Below, piece by piece: positions 35,818 to 44,775 of a DNA stretch of 64,000 nt. The DNA is from Streptomyces sp. PT12 (GTDB lineage Bacteria > Actinomycetota > Actinomycetes > Streptomycetales > Streptomycetaceae): the NCBI RefSeq assembly GCF_003311645.1, contig NZ_QEST01000142.1:1-64000 (forward strand). The letters run 5' to 3'. A model generated the notes under the pieces. It was not told the DNA's origin, did not search any database, and saw nothing but the letters and a program-made list of their open reading frames with translations. Position numbers and translations under genes: made by a program. Positions within the stretch are counted from its first letter, which is position 1; each line of letters opens with the position of its first letter.

Positions 35818-36045
35818 TCACAGACCCGTTCCCCGGCTGCGCCGGTTGAACGCGCTGAGGTCGTTGACTTCCTGAATCCACTCGCGGAGCAGCGGACGGC
35901 GATCCTCGCCGCGCCGATCGGCCGGCCCGGCCGTCGACTCTGTCGGCTCCTGCTCGTCCGGCCCCGCCCGGCCGTCACATCCGGGCGACAGCCCACCGCG
36001 CCAGGCGACCTGGCACGCGGTGGTCAACACGTGGGGGGGTGGCAT
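35818..36045 (-). CDS. Candidate small protein (75 residues) under CebR-type control
   Basis: ATG 36045-36043, preceded by GAGAAGGGCC at about the same spacing as at the GH9 start. A perfect CebR-type operator lies 76 bp upstream and stacked hairpins start right at the stop, so the unit looks like a complete monocistronic gene. The peptide has no signal sequence; it is polar, with two cysteines (TTACQVAW, SPGCDGR), an acidic middle (GPDEQEPTEST) and a charged C-terminal helix (LLREWIQEVNDLSAFNRRSRG). Third-position G+C is about 83%, lower than in neighbours, so coding is likely but not certain. I recognise no family. It might also be a degenerate remnant downstream of a real promoter. Confidence 0.45.
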   Translation of the reverse strand: MPPPHVLTTACQVAWRGGLSPGCDGRAGPDEQEPTESTAGPADRRGEDRRPLLREWIQEVNDLSAFNRRSRGTGL

Positions 36046-36120
36046 CTTCGCGGCCCTTCTCGATCCTTGTCGTCGGTACGAGAACCACCGCCGGGCGGAA
36101 GCGTCGCCCCGCGCGACCAA

Positions 36121-36134
36121 TGGGAGCGCTCCCA
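36121..36134. promoter_or_regulatory. Second CebR-type operator
   Basis: TGGGAGCGCTCCCA, identical to the site before the GH9 gene, and like it followed on the right by ACCCG. It lies 76 bp before the 75-residue protein on the minus strand; no plus-strand gene starts within 650 bp. Confidence 0.88.
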
Positions 36135-36785
36135 CCCGACGGTAATGACCCTCATAGTGGAAGGGCGTCACCGTCCCGTCAACACCCGGCGCATTCCTTT
36201 TTCAAACGGGGAAACCCCCGCGTGCCTCCCCAACGCCCCACCGGGCGCAGGGAAGTGAACGGGAACGGCGCCATCGGTGCCGGTCAACGCCCCTCCCGGC
36301 TTCGTTGGTTGAACTCCGGGCTCGCCTAAGGACGCGGACGCCCGCGCCGGGCGCCGCCGGCGGCGTTGCGGAGCCTGATCCCCGCCTCGCGACGGGGGCC
36401 CCGGCGGATCGCCGACGGGTCGTGCGGGCACGGGCGGGCCCGACGGATAAACGTTTTCCATGGCGATGACGGCATGCGGCCTGAACTCGTCGCTGTCCTG
36501 GCCCTCCGGCAGGCGCGGCACCCCTCCCGGTCGTGGACGCATGCCGCCGTGGCCACCGGACGGCGCTCCCCACCCTTCCCCGAAACGCTCGGCCACGCAT
36601 CACTTTTCGGACACGCGTGCGTCCGCGGGGCAGGGGGCGCGATGACCGGCCGCGGGGCAGGTCAGAAGGGTTGCGAGAGATGACGCGTTCTGTTCGGATG
36701 GGGGGAAAACCCGTTGAAATTCGGCATGGACGACCCCGACTCTTGGCAGGTTGTCCGCCTTCTCCCGCACTGACTCTGGGATGTC
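36135..36785. other. Region without confident gene
   Basis: About 650 bp. Minus-strand frames from 36168 to 36603 stay open but have mixed composition, no ribosome site and conflicting overlaps. A short minus-strand string near 36284-36330 (SPEFNQRSREGR) resembles the tail of the 75-residue protein (SAFNRRSRG). The promoter of the ABC exporter operon must lie toward the right end; I cannot place it with confidence. Confidence 0.4.
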
Positions 36786-38555
36786 ATGCAGATTCGCGAC
36801 CTTCCGTATCCCGACCCCGGCGACCCCGACGTACGGTCCGGATTCCGCTTCCTCCTCTGGCTCTTCCGCCAGCAGCTCGGTGGCCAGCTCAAGGCCATGG
36901 GCTGGGGCACCCTGCACATGGCGGCCATCGCGGGGCTGCCGGTCACCATGGGCCTGGCCATCCAGGCCGCCGTGGACGGCTCGGGCGGCCGTCTCGCCCT
37001 GACGGGGCTGTTCATGCTGATCATCACGGTCGTCATGGCCTTCGCCGACACGATGCTGCACCGCGTCGCGGTGACCAACTGGATCACCGCGGCCGCCCGC
37101 GTCCAGCAGCTCCTCGCCCGCCGCACGGCCGAGCTCGGCGGGGTGCTGACCCGCCAGGTGGCCGCGGGCGAGGTCGTCAAGGTCTCGACCGGGGACGTGG
37201 AGAAGATCGGCTGGTTCGTCGAGACGTTCTCCCGTTTCGCCGCGGGGGTGATCGTGGCGCTCGCCGTCTGCACGGGCCTGATCGTCTTCGAACCCGGGCT
37301 CGGGCTCCTGGTGCTCGGCGGCGTGGCCGCCGTGGTGCTGAGCGTCTGGCCCCTGCTACCCGCCGCCACCCGGCGCGCCGACCGCGAGCGCGCGAGGTCG
37401 GGGCGGGCCACCGAGCTGGCGTCCGACACGGTGGCCGGGCTGCGGGTGCTGCGGGGCATCGGCGGCGAGGAGCTGTTCCTCGACCGCTACCGGCGCGCCT
37501 CGCAGGAGGTGCGCGCGGCCTCCGTGCACAACGCCCGCATGTGGTCGCTGATCGACGCGCTCCAGGTGGTGATGCCGGGGCTGCTGATGATCGCGATCGT
37601 CTGGCAGGGCACCCGGCTGGCGCTCGACGGGAACATCACCGCGGGCGAGTTGGTCACCGTGTACGGCGCGGTGACCTTTCTGCTGTTCCCGCTGCGGCTC
37701 TTCCAGGAGACGGCCATGGCGTTCACCTTCTCTCGGCCCTCGGCCAAGCGGGCGGTGCGGGTGCTCGGGCTGCGCAGGGAGTGGCCCGGCGGGGCGGTGA
37801 CGGCGCTCGACGCGCCGTTGACCGGCGACCTGCGCGACCCGGCCACGGGGCTGCACGCGGTCAGGGGGCTGCTGACCGCGGTGGTGTGCGGCGACCCGAA
37901 CCTCGCCGAGCGGCTGGCCGAGCGCCTTGGCGGCCACCCGCCGAGCGGGGAGGGGCAGCCTTCGGCCCAGCTCGGCGGTGTTCCGCTGAACGAGGTGCCG
38001 CTGGCCGCCGCCAGGACGGCCGTTCTGGTGCAGGACAAGGACCCGGTGCTGCTCTCGGGGACGTTGGATGAGCTGCTGGCCGTTCCGTCCACCGGGCGGG
38101 TGTCGCCGGGCGAGGCGCTGCGCACGGCGCAGTGTCATGACGTGCTCACGGCGCTGGCGCAGGCGTCGACGGACGGCAGCGGCGACCCGATGCGGACCCG
38201 GATCACCGAGCGGGGGCGTTCGCTCTCCGGTGGGCAGCGGCAACGGCTCGCGCTGGCCAGGTCCCTGATCACCGACCCCGAGGTGCTGGTGCTCGACGAG
38301 CCGACATCGGCCGTGGACTCGCACACCGAGGCCCGGATCGCCGCGGGCCTCGGCGCGCTGCGGGCCGGGCGGACCACGGTGGTGTTCACCTCGAGCCCGC
38401 TGCTGCTCGACATGGCGGACCAGGTGGCCTTCGTGCAGGAGGGCACCGTGGTCGCCACCGCTCCCCATCGGGAGCTGCTGCGCACCGTCCCCGGCTACCG
38501 GGCCGTCATCACCCGGGAGCCCGAACCCGCCTATCTGGCCGAGGAGACCGCATGA
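36786..38555 (+). CDS. ABC exporter half-transporter with degenerate Walker A
   Basis: 589 residues, type I exporter layout: six membrane segments (residues about 25-300) fused to a nucleotide-binding domain (about 340-560). The NBD lacks Walker A: where GxxGxGKST is expected there is VVCGDPNLAERLAERLGG. Signature SLSGGQRQRLALARSL and Walker B EVLVLDEPTSAVD are intact; the switch His region is replaced by VFTSSPLLLDMADQVAF. So it donates the signature side of one good ATP site but cannot bind ATP normally itself. The stop overlaps the next start (ATGA), and the partner has the opposite defects. Substrate unknown; could be a drug, lipid or peptide. The ATG at 36786 has only a weak ribosome site. 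Confidence 0.92.
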   Translation: MQIRDLPYPDPGDPDVRSGFRFLLWLFRQQLGGQLKAMGWGTLHMAAIAGLPVTMGLAIQAAVDGSGGRLALTGLFMLIITVVMAFADTMLHRVAVTNWITAAARVQQLLARRTAELGGVLTRQVAAGEVVKVSTGDVEKIGWFVETFSRFAAGVIVALAVCTGLIVFEPGLGLLVLGGVAAVVLSVWPLLPAATRRADRERARSGRATELASDTVAGLRVLRGIGGEELFLDRYRRASQEVRAASVHNARMWSLIDALQVVMPGLLMIAIVWQGTRLALDGNITAGELVTVYGAVTFLLFPLRLFQETAMAFTFSRPSAKRAVRVLGLRREWPGGAVTALDAPLTGDLRDPATGLHAVRGLLTAVVCGDPNLAERLAERLGGHPPSGEGQPSAQLGGVPLNEVPLAAARTAVLVQDKDPVLLSGTLDELLAVPSTGRVSPGEALRTAQCHDVLTALAQASTDGSGDPMRTRITERGRSLSGGQRQRLALARSLITDPEVLVLDEPTSAVDSHTEARIAAGLGALRAGRTTVVFTSSPLLLDMADQVAFVQEGTVVATAPHRELLRTVPGYRAVITREPEPAYLAEETA

Positions 38556-40333
38556 TCGGCGTCAGGCCGCCGGAGTACGACCCGGCGTCCACGGAGCACG
38601 CGACCACCCTGCCGGTGGCCGGGCGTGAGACCGTGCGCACCTATGCGCGGGAGCTGCTGAGGCGGCACCGGCGCGGCTTCACGACGCTCATGGTGATCAA
38701 CGCCGTGGCGGTGGGCGCCTCGATGGTGGGCCCCTATCTGCTGGGCGGCGTGGTCCAGGACCTCGCCGACGGGGAGCGGGATCTGGACATCGGCCGCACG
38801 ATAGCCCTGTTCGCCGCGGCGCTCGTGGTGCAGGCGTTCTTCGTGCGGATGGTGCGGCTGCGCGGGGCCGTGCTCGGCGAGCGGATGCTGGCCGATCTGC
38901 GGGAGGACTTCCTGGTCCGCTCGGTGGGCCTGCCGCCCGGCGTGCTGGAACGGGCCGGGACGGGCGACCTGCTGGCCCGGGTCAACACGGATGTGGACCG
39001 GCTGGCCAAGGCGATGCGCGAGGCCGTGCCGCAGATGTCCATCGCCGTGGTGTGGGCGGGGCTGCTGCTCGGCGGGATCGTGGTGACGGCGCCCGCGCTC
39101 GGCCTCGCCGTGCTGATCGCCATGCCGCCGATGTACGTCGTCTGCCGCTGGTACTTCAAGCGGGCGGGTGCCGGATACCGGTCGGAGGCGGCGGGCTACG
39201 CGGCGGTGGCCGCGGCGCTCGCGGAGACGGTGGACGCCGGGCGGACGATCGAGGCGCACCGGCTCGAGGGGCAGCGGGTCAGGCTCTCGGACCGGCGGGT
39301 GAAGGAGTGGACGGCCTGGGAGCGGTACACACTGTGGCTGCGGTCGGTCCTGATCCCGGCCATCAACGTCTACCACGCGGTCATCCTCAGCGGCGTGCTG
39401 CTGATCGGCGGCTCGTTCGTCCTCCAGGGGTGGATGACGGTGGGCCAGCTGACCACGGGGGCGCTGCTGTCCCAGATGCTGGTCGAGCCGGTCGGGATGA
39501 TCCTGCGGTGGCTGGACGAGCTCCAGGTGGCCCAGGTGTCGCTGGCGCGTCTTGTGGGCGTGCGGGAGGTCGAGGACGACGCGGGGGACGCGTCGCTGTC
39601 GCCCGATGGCCGCGAGCTGACGGCCGAGCAGGTGTGCTTCGGCTACATGGCGGGCAGGGACGTGCTGCACGAGGTCTCCCTCGATGTGGCGCCCGGCACG
39701 CGGATGGCGTTGGTCGGGCCCTCGGGCGCGGGCAAGTCGACCCTGGGGCGGCTGCTTGCGGGGATCTACGCCCCGCGCACCGGCGAGGTGACGCTGGGCG
39801 GGGCGCGGCTCGCGGGGATGACGGCGGAGCGGGTCAGGGAGCAGGTGGCGCTGGTGAACCAGGAGCATCACGTGTTCGTCGGGCCGCTGCGCGACAACCT
39901 CCTGCTGGCCTCGCCGGGTGCCACCGACGCTGAGCTGTGGGCGGCGCTCGCGGCGGTCGACGCGGACGAGTGGGCGCGTGATCTGCCGGACGGTCTCGAC
40001 AGCGAGGTGGGCTCAGGGGCGCTGAGCGTGTCCCCGGCGCAGGCCCAGCAGATCGCGCTGGCCCGGCTCGTGCTCGCCGATCCCCACACGCTGGTGCTCG
40101 ACGAGGCGACATCGCTGCTCGACCCGCGGGCGGCCCGTCACCTGGAGCGCTCCCTGGCGCGGGTGCTCGAGGGCAGGACGGTGATCGCCATTGCCCACCG
40201 GCTGCACACGGCGCACGACGCGGATGTGATCGCGGTGGTCGAGGACGGGCGCATCAGCGAGCTGGGCAGCCATGACGAGCTGGTGGCGGCAGACGGCGCC
40301 TACGCGGCGCTGTGGCGCTCCTGGCACGGCTGA
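38552..40333 (+). CDS. ABC exporter half-transporter with intact Walker A and degenerate signature
   Basis: 593 residues, partner of the preceding gene and translationally coupled to it. Membrane domain about residues 40-330; NBD about 350-590. Walker A GPSGAGKST and Walker B HTLVLDEATSLLD with IAIAHRLHTA switch are intact, but the signature reads ALSVSPAQAQQIALARL instead of LSGGQ. In the heterodimer, Walker A of this protein pairs with LSGGQ of the partner to make one consensus site; the other site lacks both halves. Known for heterodimeric exporters in general; here the loss is complete on both sides. Confidence 0.93.
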   Translation: MIGVRPPEYDPASTEHATTLPVAGRETVRTYARELLRRHRRGFTTLMVINAVAVGASMVGPYLLGGVVQDLADGERDLDIGRTIALFAAALVVQAFFVRMVRLRGAVLGERMLADLREDFLVRSVGLPPGVLERAGTGDLLARVNTDVDRLAKAMREAVPQMSIAVVWAGLLLGGIVVTAPALGLAVLIAMPPMYVVCRWYFKRAGAGYRSEAAGYAAVAAALAETVDAGRTIEAHRLEGQRVRLSDRRVKEWTAWERYTLWLRSVLIPAINVYHAVILSGVLLIGGSFVLQGWMTVGQLTTGALLSQMLVEPVGMILRWLDELQVAQVSLARLVGVREVEDDAGDASLSPDGRELTAEQVCFGYMAGRDVLHEVSLDVAPGTRMALVGPSGAGKSTLGRLLAGIYAPRTGEVTLGGARLAGMTAERVREQVALVNQEHHVFVGPLRDNLLLASPGATDAELWAALAAVDADEWARDLPDGLDSEVGSGALSVSPAQAQQIALARLVLADPHTLVLDEATSLLDPRAARHLERSLARVLEGRTVIAIAHRLHTAHDADVIAVVEDGRISELGSHDELVAADGAYAALWRSWHG

Positions 40334-40370
40334 CGCCGCCGCCCGCCACCGGCTCGGCCGGGCGGCGTGG

Positions 40371-41159
40371 TCAGGCCGCGAGGACGACGGCCCCCACGCC
40401 GCTGGCCGCGCCTATCAGCATGAAGGCGGGCATCAGCACCCTGCTCTCCACCCAGGCCCCGGCGCGGAAGCGCATGAACCGGGGCGGCCCGGCCGGGTAC
40501 CAGCGGCGGCCCGCTATCGAGAGGGGCCAGAACATCGGGCAGCCGGAGACCGTGATGGAGTCGCCGAGCGTGTGGACGATCGACCCCAGCACGATGGGCA
40601 GCCCGATCCACAGATAGGGCTCGCCGTCGAACAGCCAGTCCGAGCCGTTCCCGGGCTGGTCAAGAACCTCGGCCAGCAGCCAGGCGCTGGTGGCGCCGAG
40701 CATCCACACCAGGACGTCGCTCGAGACCCTAGCCATGCGCCACAGCAGGCCCTCCACGGCGAGCACCATGTGGATGAACAGCGTCACCAGGACCGCCCAA
40801 CGGCCCCAGGCGACCGCGGCGAAGGAGAACCCCGCGCCCAGCAGGACGGCCCATATCCAGGTGTGGGTCAGGGTGCGGTGCCCGCCGGTGCGGCGCCGGT
40901 CCCGCCGCCCGCGGGTGGCGTTGTAGACCGTCTCGGAGAGCTTGTCGATGACCCCGGCCAGCATCTTCGAGATCGGCCCGAACGCCCGGGAGATCGTGGC
41001 CGACTTGTGATCAAGATCCGGGGCGAGCGCCGCCCCGGCGCAGATCAGCGCGCCCGCGAGGAGCACCTGCCACGGCATGGGGCGATCCAGCGCGGCGGCG
41101 GCCGCCCCCACACCCAACCAGGCCATCGCTCCGGACAGTGAGTGCGCCGGTCCCATCAT
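40371..41159 (-). CDS. YdjM-like membrane-bound metal-dependent hydrolase
   Basis: 262 residues from ATG 41159-41157; a second ATG follows at once, and GGAG lies 4 bases upstream. Family marks: N-terminal MGPAHSLSGAMAWL with the metal-binding His, ALAPDLDHKSATISR and GGHRTLTHTW, then SIVHTLGDSITVSGCPMFWPL, all putative metal ligands near the membrane. Four to five hydrophobic segments. Proteins of this group (YdjM/LexA-regulated type) are poorly understood hydrolases. Divergent from the RNA helicase gene and convergent with the ABC exporter. Assignment to family is good; substrate unknown. Confidence 0.85.
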   Translation of the reverse strand: MMGPAHSLSGAMAWLGVGAAAAALDRPMPWQVLLAGALICAGAALAPDLDHKSATISRAFGPISKMLAGVIDKLSETVYNATRGRRDRRRTGGHRTLTHTWIWAVLLGAGFSFAAVAWGRWAVLVTLFIHMVLAVEGLLWRMARVSSDVLVWMLGATSAWLLAEVLDQPGNGSDWLFDGEPYLWIGLPIVLGSIVHTLGDSITVSGCPMFWPLSIAGRRWYPAGPPRFMRFRAGAWVESRVLMPAFMLIGAASGVGAVVLAA

Positions 41160-41279
41160 GGCTCCGCCCCGTTCTCGCAACGCTGTTGAGTCTCCGTCGG
41201 CCGCACAGCGTAGCCTCAAGCGATCTTCGGATGTCGGGGTGGTTCCCGTGGAGGAGGTGGTAGCGGGCAGTATGGAGCG

Positions 41280-43793
41280 GTGACCCTCATCGATCAGATG
41301 CCGACGGACAGCGACCCCGATGCCCTTTTCGACGCCTTCGCGTCGTGGGCGGCCGAGCGGGGGATCTCCCTGTATCCCGCTCAGGAGGAGGCGCTGATCG
41401 AGGTGGTCTCGGGCGCGAACGTCATCCTGTCCACGCCCACGGGCTCGGGCAAGTCGCTGGTGGCGGCGGGCGCGCACTTCGCCGCGCTGGCCCGGGACGA
41501 GGTGACGTTCTACACGGCGCCGATCAAGGCCCTGGTCTCCGAGAAGTTCTTCGATCTGTGCAAGCTGTTCGGCACGGAGAACGTCGGGATGCTCACCGGT
41601 GACGCGTCCGTCAACGCGGACGCCCCCGTGATCTGCTGCACGGCCGAGGTGCTGGCGTCGATCGCGCTGCGAGACGGCGCGCAGGCGGACATCGGCCAGG
41701 TGGTGATGGATGAGTTCCACTTCTATGCGGAGCCGGACCGGGGCTGGGCGTGGCAGATCCCGCTGCTCGAGCTGCCGCAGGCGCAGTTCGTCCTCATGTC
41801 CGCGACGCTGGGCGATGTGACGCGCTTCGAGGAGGATCTGACGCGTCGCACGGGGCGGCCGACGACGGTGGTGCGCTCCGCCACCCGCCCGGTGCCGCTG
41901 AGCTACGAGTACCGTGCGACGGCGCTGACGGAGACGCTGACGGAGCTGCTGGAGACCCATCAATCGCCGGTGTATATCGTGCACTTCACGCAGGCGCAGG
42001 CGGTCGAGCGGGCGCAGGCGCTGATGAGCATCAACATGTGCACGCGGCAGGAGAAGGACGAGATCGCCGCTCTCATCGGGAACTTCCGCTTCACCACGCG
42101 CTTCGGCCGGAACCTCAGCCGCTATGTCAGGCATGGCATCGGGGTGCACCACGCGGGGATGCTCCCGAAATACCGGCGGCTGGTGGAGAAGCTGGCGCAG
42201 GCCGGGCTGCTGAAGGTGATCTGCGGCACCGACACCCTGGGCGTGGGCGTCAACGTGCCCATCAGGACCGTGCTGTTCACCGCGCTCACCAAGTATGACG
42301 GGAGCCGGGTGCGGGTGCTGCGCGCTCGGGAGTTCCACCAGATCGCGGGGCGGGCGGGACGGGCGGGCTTCGACACGTCGGGGTTTGTCGTGGCACAGGC
42401 GCCTGACCATGTGGTGGAGAACGAGAAGGCGCTGGCGAAGGCCGGTGACGATCCGAAGAAGCGGCGGAAGGTGGTGCGCAAGAAACCTCCTGAGGGCTTT
42501 GTCAACTGGGGCGAGGAGACCTTCCAGCGGCTCATCGCCGCCGAGCCCGAGCAGCTGACGTCGCGCTTCCGCGTGACGCACACGATGCTGCTGTCCATCA
42601 TCGCCCGCCCGGGCAACGCCTTCGACGCGATGCGGCGGCTGCTTGAGGACAACCACGAGCCACGCAGGCAGCAGCTGCGCCACATCAGGCGGGCCATCGC
42701 CATCTACCGCTCGCTGCTGGACGGCGGCATCGTCGAGCGCCTCGACGAGCCGGACGGCCAGGGCCGCATCGTGCGGCTGACGGTCGACCTCCAGGCGGAC
42801 TTCGCCCTCAACCAGCCGCTTTCGACGTTCGCCCTCGCGGCGTTCGAGCTGCTCGACCCCGCCTCCCCTTCCTATGCGCTCGACATGGTCTCGGTGGTGG
42901 AGTCCACGCTCGACGACCCGCGGCAGATCCTGGCCGCCCAGCAGAACAAGGCGCGTGGCGAGGCCGTCGCCGCGATGAAGGCGGAGGGCGTGGAGTACGA
43001 GGAGCGGATGGAGCGGCTGATGGACATCAGCCACCCCCGTCCGCTGGACGAGCTGCTGTTCCATGCGTTCGGCGTCTACCGCAAGAGCCATCCCTGGGTG
43101 GGTGATCATCCTCTCTCCCCCAAGTCGGTGGTCCGTGACATGTACGAGCGGGCGATGACGTTCTCGGAGTTCGTCTCGTACTACGAACTGGCGCGTACCG
43201 AGGGCATCGTGCTGCGCTATCTGGCGGGCGCCTACAAGGCGTTGGAGCACACGGTGCCGGAGGATCTCAAGTCGGAGGACTTCCAGGACATCACCGCCTG
43301 GCTGGGGGAGCTGGTCCGCCAGGTGGACTCCAGCCTGCTCGACGAGTGGGAGCAGCTGGCGAACCCGGAGACGGAGGACGCCACCGAGGCACAGGACCGC
43401 GCCGATCAGGTGCGGCCGGTGACGGCCAACGCGCGCGCCTTCAGGGTGCTGGTGCGCAATGCGCTCTTCCGCCGGGTGGAGCTGGCCGCCCTCGACCGGG
43501 TCGACGAGCTGGGCGAGCTCGACGGCGAGTCCGGCTGGGACGCCGACGCCTGGGCGGAGGCGATGGATGCCTACTGGCAGGAGTACGACGAGCTGGGCAC
43601 GGGGCCCGACGCGCGCGGCCCGCGGCTCCTCACGATCGAGGAGCGCCCGGAGGACGGCCTGTGGCGGGTGCGGCAGACCTTCGCCGATCCCGCGGGCGAC
43701 CACGACTGGGGCATCTCGGCCGAGGTCGACCTGACCGCGTCCGACGCGGAGGGCCGGGCGGTGCTCAAGGTCGTCGACGTCGGTCAGCTGTGA
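41280..43793 (+). CDS. DEAD/DEAH-box RNA helicase with C-terminal DUF3516
   Basis: 837 residues from GTG 41280 (GGAG at about -5). Ski2/Mtr4-like helicase core: Q-motif region SLYPAQEEALIEVV, Walker A STPTGSGKS (about 50-58), motif II DEFHFY (about 144-149), motif III MSATLGD, motif V GTDTLGVGVNVP and motif VI QIAGRAGRAGFDT. The last about 400 residues (GEETFQRLIAAEPEQL onward, RVTHTMLLSIIARPGNAFDAMRRLLEDNHEPRRQ) are the DUF3516 region found with this helicase in actinobacteria. Likely ATP-dependent RNA unwinding in turnover or ribosome assembly; cytosolic. Its 3' end overlaps the convergent gene by 29 bp. Confidence 0.94.
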   Translation: MTLIDQMPTDSDPDALFDAFASWAAERGISLYPAQEEALIEVVSGANVILSTPTGSGKSLVAAGAHFAALARDEVTFYTAPIKALVSEKFFDLCKLFGTENVGMLTGDASVNADAPVICCTAEVLASIALRDGAQADIGQVVMDEFHFYAEPDRGWAWQIPLLELPQAQFVLMSATLGDVTRFEEDLTRRTGRPTTVVRSATRPVPLSYEYRATALTETLTELLETHQSPVYIVHFTQAQAVERAQALMSINMCTRQEKDEIAALIGNFRFTTRFGRNLSRYVRHGIGVHHAGMLPKYRRLVEKLAQAGLLKVICGTDTLGVGVNVPIRTVLFTALTKYDGSRVRVLRAREFHQIAGRAGRAGFDTSGFVVAQAPDHVVENEKALAKAGDDPKKRRKVVRKKPPEGFVNWGEETFQRLIAAEPEQLTSRFRVTHTMLLSIIARPGNAFDAMRRLLEDNHEPRRQQLRHIRRAIAIYRSLLDGGIVERLDEPDGQGRIVRLTVDLQADFALNQPLSTFALAAFELLDPASPSYALDMVSVVESTLDDPRQILAAQQNKARGEAVAAMKAEGVEYEERMERLMDISHPRPLDELLFHAFGVYRKSHPWVGDHPLSPKSVVRDMYERAMTFSEFVSYYELARTEGIVLRYLAGAYKALEHTVPEDLKSEDFQDITAWLGELVRQVDSSLLDEWEQLANPETEDATEAQDRADQVRPVTANARAFRVLVRNALFRRVELAALDRVDELGELDGESGWDADAWAEAMDAYWQEYDELGTGPDARGPRLLTIEERPEDGLWRVRQTFADPAGDHDWGISAEVDLTASDAEGRAVLKVVDVGQL

Positions 43794-44664
43794 GGCTGGG
43801 CGCTCGCTCCTGGCGCGCCTCGGCCAGGGCGGCGCGCAGCCGCGTGCGATAGGGGCGGGCCTCCTCGGGGTCGCTCGCGGTGAGCAGCGCGCCGACGACA
43901 TCGGCGTGCTCGGCGGCCAGCGGCGGGTCGATCAGTGGTGGGCGGAGGCGGCATAGCAGGGCGCGCTCGCCGGGGTCGGGGACGTCGAACGCCAGGGTGG
44001 GTGGCTCAAGGACGGCGGCGAAGGCGGCCGCCCGCTGCCAGGCCGTCGTGGCCTGCCGAACGAGCTGTGCGGTGCGGCGGTGCCGCCAGCGGCGTGGGCG
44101 GGCGTCCCTCCCGGCCGCCAGGGCGCGGCGCATCTCCTCGGGGACGGGCCCGCTGAGCAGCGCGGGGGACTCCCGGGCGAAGGTCTTCAACTCGGCCGCC
44201 ACATACCGCCAGACGATCACCCGGTGGTGATTCAGCCGGACGTCGACCGGGCTGAAGCAGCCGCACCGGGCCAGCCGGGCGAGGCGGCCCGGCGCGATGC
44301 CCATCAGGCGGGCGCCCGCCGTCGCGTTCACCAGGAGGGAGCGCTCCCTGAGGGCGGCGGGGAAGCCGTCGTCGGAGCGGAGCCTGTCGAGCTCGGAGCG
44401 CGGCACCTGGCGGCGCCAGGGAATGCGAGAGCCCACCGTGGCCACCTGGCCGAGCCGGACGGCGGCGTCCAGCTCGGCGGGGCGCAGGCCCAGCTCCTGG
44501 GCCGCCCGGCGGACGGCGACGGACCCGCCCTCACGCCGGGCGGTCGCGGTCACGGTCGCCGTGGCCAAAGTCGCGGTCCTCGTCGCGGTCCTCGTCGCGG
44601 TCCTCGTCGCGGTCCTCGTCGCGGTCATGGTGTGCGATGCGTGCGATGCGTGCGATGCGGACAT
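43765..44664 (-). CDS. DUF6397-like hypothetical protein with repetitive N-terminus
   Basis: 299 residues. The ATG at 44664-44662 has GGAGG at a good distance, so the low-complexity N-terminus is translated: three Ala-Ser-His units, then TATR units encoded by 12-bp DNA repeats. The body from about residue 50 (VRRAAQELGLRPAELDAAVRLGQV) looks like a DNA-binding or MerR-like helical fold with a second, similar block (LLVNATAGARLMGIAPGRLARLARCGCF), and resembles from memory the Streptomyces family DUF6397. Function unknown. The C-terminal 29 bp overlap the helicase gene tail to tail. Confidence 0.8.
   Translation of the reverse strand: MSASHASHASHTMTATRTATRTATRTATRTATLATATVTATARREGGSVAVRRAAQELGLRPAELDAAVRLGQVATVGSRIPWRRQVPRSELDRLRSDDGFPAALRERSLLVNATAGARLMGIAPGRLARLARCGCFSPVDVRLNHHRVIVWRYVAAELKTFARESPALLSGPVPEEMRRALAAGRDARPRRWRHRRTAQLVRQATTAWQRAAAFAAVLEPPTLAFDVPDPGERALLCRLRPPLIDPPLAAEHADVVGALLTASDPEEARPYRTRLRAALAEARQERAPSLTADRRRRP
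44570..44629. repeat. Five-copy 12-bp tandem repeat encoding TATR
   Basis: Four exact copies of gtcgcggtcctc and one variant, in frame in the N-terminus of the preceding protein gene. Directly upstream (44632-44658) are three exact 9-bp copies of gtgcgatgc encoding Ala-Ser-His. Confidence 0.95.
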
Positions 44665-44775
44665 GGGATCCTCCCGAAGCAGCTCCGATCACTGTCAGTA
44701 ACCAGAGTGCCACGAGAGCCCACCCACGGCAACCCTCCGTAGCCAACTTTCACGGAGAGTGCTCGCGAGGGGCGG

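Noticed and set aside
36168-36603. Several overlapping minus-strand frames
   Set aside because: No ribosome site, mixed codon-position bias, no recognised motif; one carries an internal stop before the string noted above.
40371-43901. Apparent 1176-residue minus-strand protein spanning the helicase and the membrane hydrolase
   Set aside because: Only the last 262 residues (from 41159) are real; the rest is helicase antisense.
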